Below the pieces are notes generated by a model that saw nothing but the letters and a program-made list of their open reading frames with translations, made no database searches and had not been told where the DNA came from. A program made the position numbers and the translations under genes. From NCBI GenBank assembly GCA_934463455.1, contig CAKSJU010000045.1, positions 1 through 16,239 on the forward strand: a DNA stretch of 16,239 nucleotides. The letters are read 5' to 3'. This DNA comes from an uncultured Clostridia bacterium (GTDB lineage: Bacteria > Bacillota > Clostridia > UBA1381). Of this stretch, positions 14,806 through 16,239 are shown piece after piece. Each line of letters starts with the position of its first letter. Position 1 is the stretch's first letter.

Positions 14806-14841
14806 TAGCTAATTGTAAAGTACAAATTTTACAACCGGCTA
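14806..14841. repeat. 36-bp palindromic repeat, copy 2 (icd-asnS gap)
   Basis: TAGCTAATTGTAAAG (14806-14820), loop TACAAA, and TTTTACAACCGGCTA (14827-14841). It is collinear with the copy at 13560 over all 36 positions, with several substitutions; the arms keep 11 Watson-Crick pairs plus two wobbles and two mismatches. It begins 12 nt after the icd stop. The conserved length and layout identify it as the same element, not chance AT-rich sequence. Confidence 0.7.
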
Positions 14842-14875
14842 ATTAAAAATAAATTAAAGGATAGAGATGTAGCAA

Positions 14876-16239
14876 ATGATTAGAGAACTTGTTAAAAACA
14901 TATATGCGGACAGTGAGAAGTATTCCGAAAAAACCGTTACATTGGGCGGTTGGATAAGAAATATCCGCGACAGCAAGCAGTTTGGATTTATAGATTTAAA
15001 TGACGGAAGCTGTTTTAAATGCGTTCAGGTAGTATTTGAGCGTGATATAATATCGAATTACGATGAAATCAGTAAGCTTAACGTAGGCTCGGCAGTGGTT
15101 GTTAAGGGCAGGGTTGCACTCACTCCGAATATGAAACAGCCGTTTGAAATTAAAGCGGAGAAAATAGAAGTAGAGGGAACATCAACTCCGGATTACCCGC
15201 TCCAGCCGAAAAGACATACGGTTGAATATCTGCGCGAGCAGGCATATTTAAGACCTCGTACAAATCTGTTTTCCGCGGTATTCAGAGTAAGGAGCGAGGT
15301 TGCGTTTGCAATTCATAAATTCTTTAATGACAGAGGATTTGTATATGTTCATACTCCGTTGATTACCGGCTCCGATTGCGAGGGTGCGGGCGAAATGTTC
15401 AGAGTTACCACTCTTGATTTGAATGATGTGCCGAAAACAGAGGACGGGAAAGTTGATTTTTCAAAGGACTTTTTCGGAAAAAGTGCAAATCTGACAGTTT
15501 CGGGTCAGCTTGAGGGAGAAACATATGCAATGGCATTCGGAAACATTTATACCTTTGGACCGACATTCCGTGCGGAAAATTCAAATACTGCCAGACATGC
15601 GGCGGAATTTTGGATGATAGAGCCGGAAATTGCTTTTGCGGATTTGGATGACAACATGCAGCTTGCATGGGATATGATACAATTTATAGTAAATCATGTG
15701 CTTGATAAATGTGCGCAGGAAATAGACTTCTTTAACAGCTTTGTTGATAAAACGCTAAAAGAAAGACTTGTAGCACTTGTAAACAGTGATTACGAAAAGG
15801 TAACATATACCGATGCTGTTGAGTTGCTCAAAAAAAGCGGAGCGGACTTCAAATTCCCTGTTGAATGGGGATGTGACCTGCAAACGGAGCATGAGAGATA
15901 TTTGACCGAAAAGGTATTTAAAAAACCGATTTTTGTAATAGATTATCCGAAAGAAATAAAATCGTTCTATATGCGTCTTAACGATGATGGAAAAACCGTT
16001 GCGGCAATGGATATGCTTGTTCCGGGAGTCGGCGAAATTATAGGCGGAAGTCAGCGTGAAGAAAGACTTGACATTCTCACAAAGAGAATGGAGGAGCTGG
16101 GTCTTGAAGAAGAGGATTATTGGTGGTATTTGAATTTGAGACGTTACGGCGGCACAAAGCACGCGGGTTACGGTCTCGGATTTGAAAGAATAATAATGTA
16201 TATAACGGGCGTTGCTAATATCAGGGACGTAATTCCGTA
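14876..16239 (+). CDS. asnS: Asparaginyl-tRNA synthetase (3' end cut by window)
   Basis: AsnRS is a class IIb enzyme that charges tRNA-Asn with asparagine. The reading frame runs 454 full codons to the window edge, with no stop; family members are about 463-466 residues, so roughly ten are missing. The N-terminal OB fold (about 20-100: VTLGGWIRNIRDSKQFGFIDLNDG in two parts) binds the anticodon. Motif 2 is TFRAENSNTARHAAEFWMIEPE (230-251), with RHxAEFWM typical of AsnRS over AspRS, and motif 3 is GYGLGFERIIMY (431-442). The insertion between residues about 180 and 200 (LNDVPKTEDGKVDFSKDFFGK) is common in bacterial AsnRS. The ATG at 14876 is chosen because an ATG 9 nt upstream is followed at once by TAG. 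There is no T-box in the 82-bp gap, so it may share the aconitase transcript. Confidence 0.93.
   Translation, partial: MIRELVKNIYADSEKYSEKTVTLGGWIRNIRDSKQFGFIDLNDGSCFKCVQVVFERDIISNYDEISKLNVGSAVVVKGRVALTPNMKQPFEIKAEKIEVEGTSTPDYPLQPKRHTVEYLREQAYLRPRTNLFSAVFRVRSEVAFAIHKFFNDRGFVYVHTPLITGSDCEGAGEMFRVTTLDLNDVPKTEDGKVDFSKDFFGKSANLTVSGQLEGETYAMAFGNIYTFGPTFRAENSNTARHAAEFWMIEPEIAFADLDDNMQLAWDMIQFIVNHVLDKCAQEIDFFNSFVDKTLKERLVALVNSDYEKVTYTDAVELLKKSGADFKFPVEWGCDLQTEHERYLTEKVFKKPIFVIDYPKEIKSFYMRLNDDGKTVAAMDMLVPGVGEIIGGSQREERLDILTKRMEELGLEEEDYWWYLNLRRYGGTKHAGYGLGFERIIMYITGVANIRDVIP

Noticed and set aside
14794..14875. T-box riboswitch before asnS
   Set aside because: The gap is 82 bp, too short for a T-box leader, and has no antiterminator-like TGG bulge sequence or terminator.
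676..16239. Reassignment of TAG to a sense codon, suggested by TAG just before two start codons
   Set aside because: TAG ends subunits A, C and I at the expected family lengths, so it is read as a stop.

Overview
This 16.2 kb window is AT-rich chromosomal DNA of a low-GC Gram-positive, most likely an anaerobic Clostridia member (Ruminococcaceae/Oscillospiraceae-like). The assignment rests on strong AGGAGG ribosome-binding sites, TTG as well as ATG starts, consensus sigma-A promoters, a clostridial-type V-ATPase operon, the UPF0237/UPF0210 gene pair, and a clostridial-type aconitase and isocitrate dehydrogenase. The sequence alone does not fix a genus. No rRNA, tRNA, CRISPR array, insertion sequence, phage or plasmid gene was seen.

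Minus-strand block (about 10265 down to 49). In transcription order this holds an ACT-domain protein (UPF0237), a UPF0210/'PFL family' protein, and nine V/A-type ATPase subunits: H(G), C, I(a), K(c), F, E, A, B, D. All are co-directional with short gaps, mostly under 70 bp, and nearly every gene has its own good ribosome-binding site, so they could form one long transcript. A3B3 plus the D/F rotor axle form the soluble motor, E/H the peripheral stalk, C the socket between the axle and the membrane ring, and I/K the membrane ion channel and rotor ring. The K subunit lacks the residues usual for Na+ coupling, so H+ coupling is the better guess. Two subunits (A and I) appear to start at TTG. A weak terminator at the extreme left edge points the other way, suggesting a plus-strand gene just outside the window.

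Middle (10266-11618). A 361-bp AT-rich divergent region separates the minus-strand block from a plus-strand PaaI-like hotdog thioesterase, which has a perfect consensus promoter (TTGACA, 17 bp, TATAAT). A small minus-strand gene for a membrane-anchored protein overlaps the 3' end of the thioesterase by 8 bp. A 205-bp region then carries a second strong promoter (TTGACA, 17 bp, TACAAT), with a 16/18 match to the clostridial Rex operator just upstream of its -35 box.

Plus-strand metabolic block (11619-16239). Aconitase, an NAD-type isocitrate dehydrogenase and asparaginyl-tRNA synthetase (cut off by the window end about ten residues short) follow in one direction. Aconitase and isocitrate dehydrogenase make up the citrate-to-2-oxoglutarate branch that feeds glutamate synthesis in fermentative anaerobes; citrate synthase is not in the window. 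Each of the two gaps in this block contains a copy of the same 36-bp palindromic repeat.

No wholly new system is evident. The observations most worth a second look are the Rex-like operator on the aconitase/isocitrate dehydrogenase promoter, the paired 36-bp intergenic palindromes, a start-stop codon pair ahead of asnS, the unusual V-ATPase gene order, and the odd cofactor-pocket residues of the isocitrate dehydrogenase.
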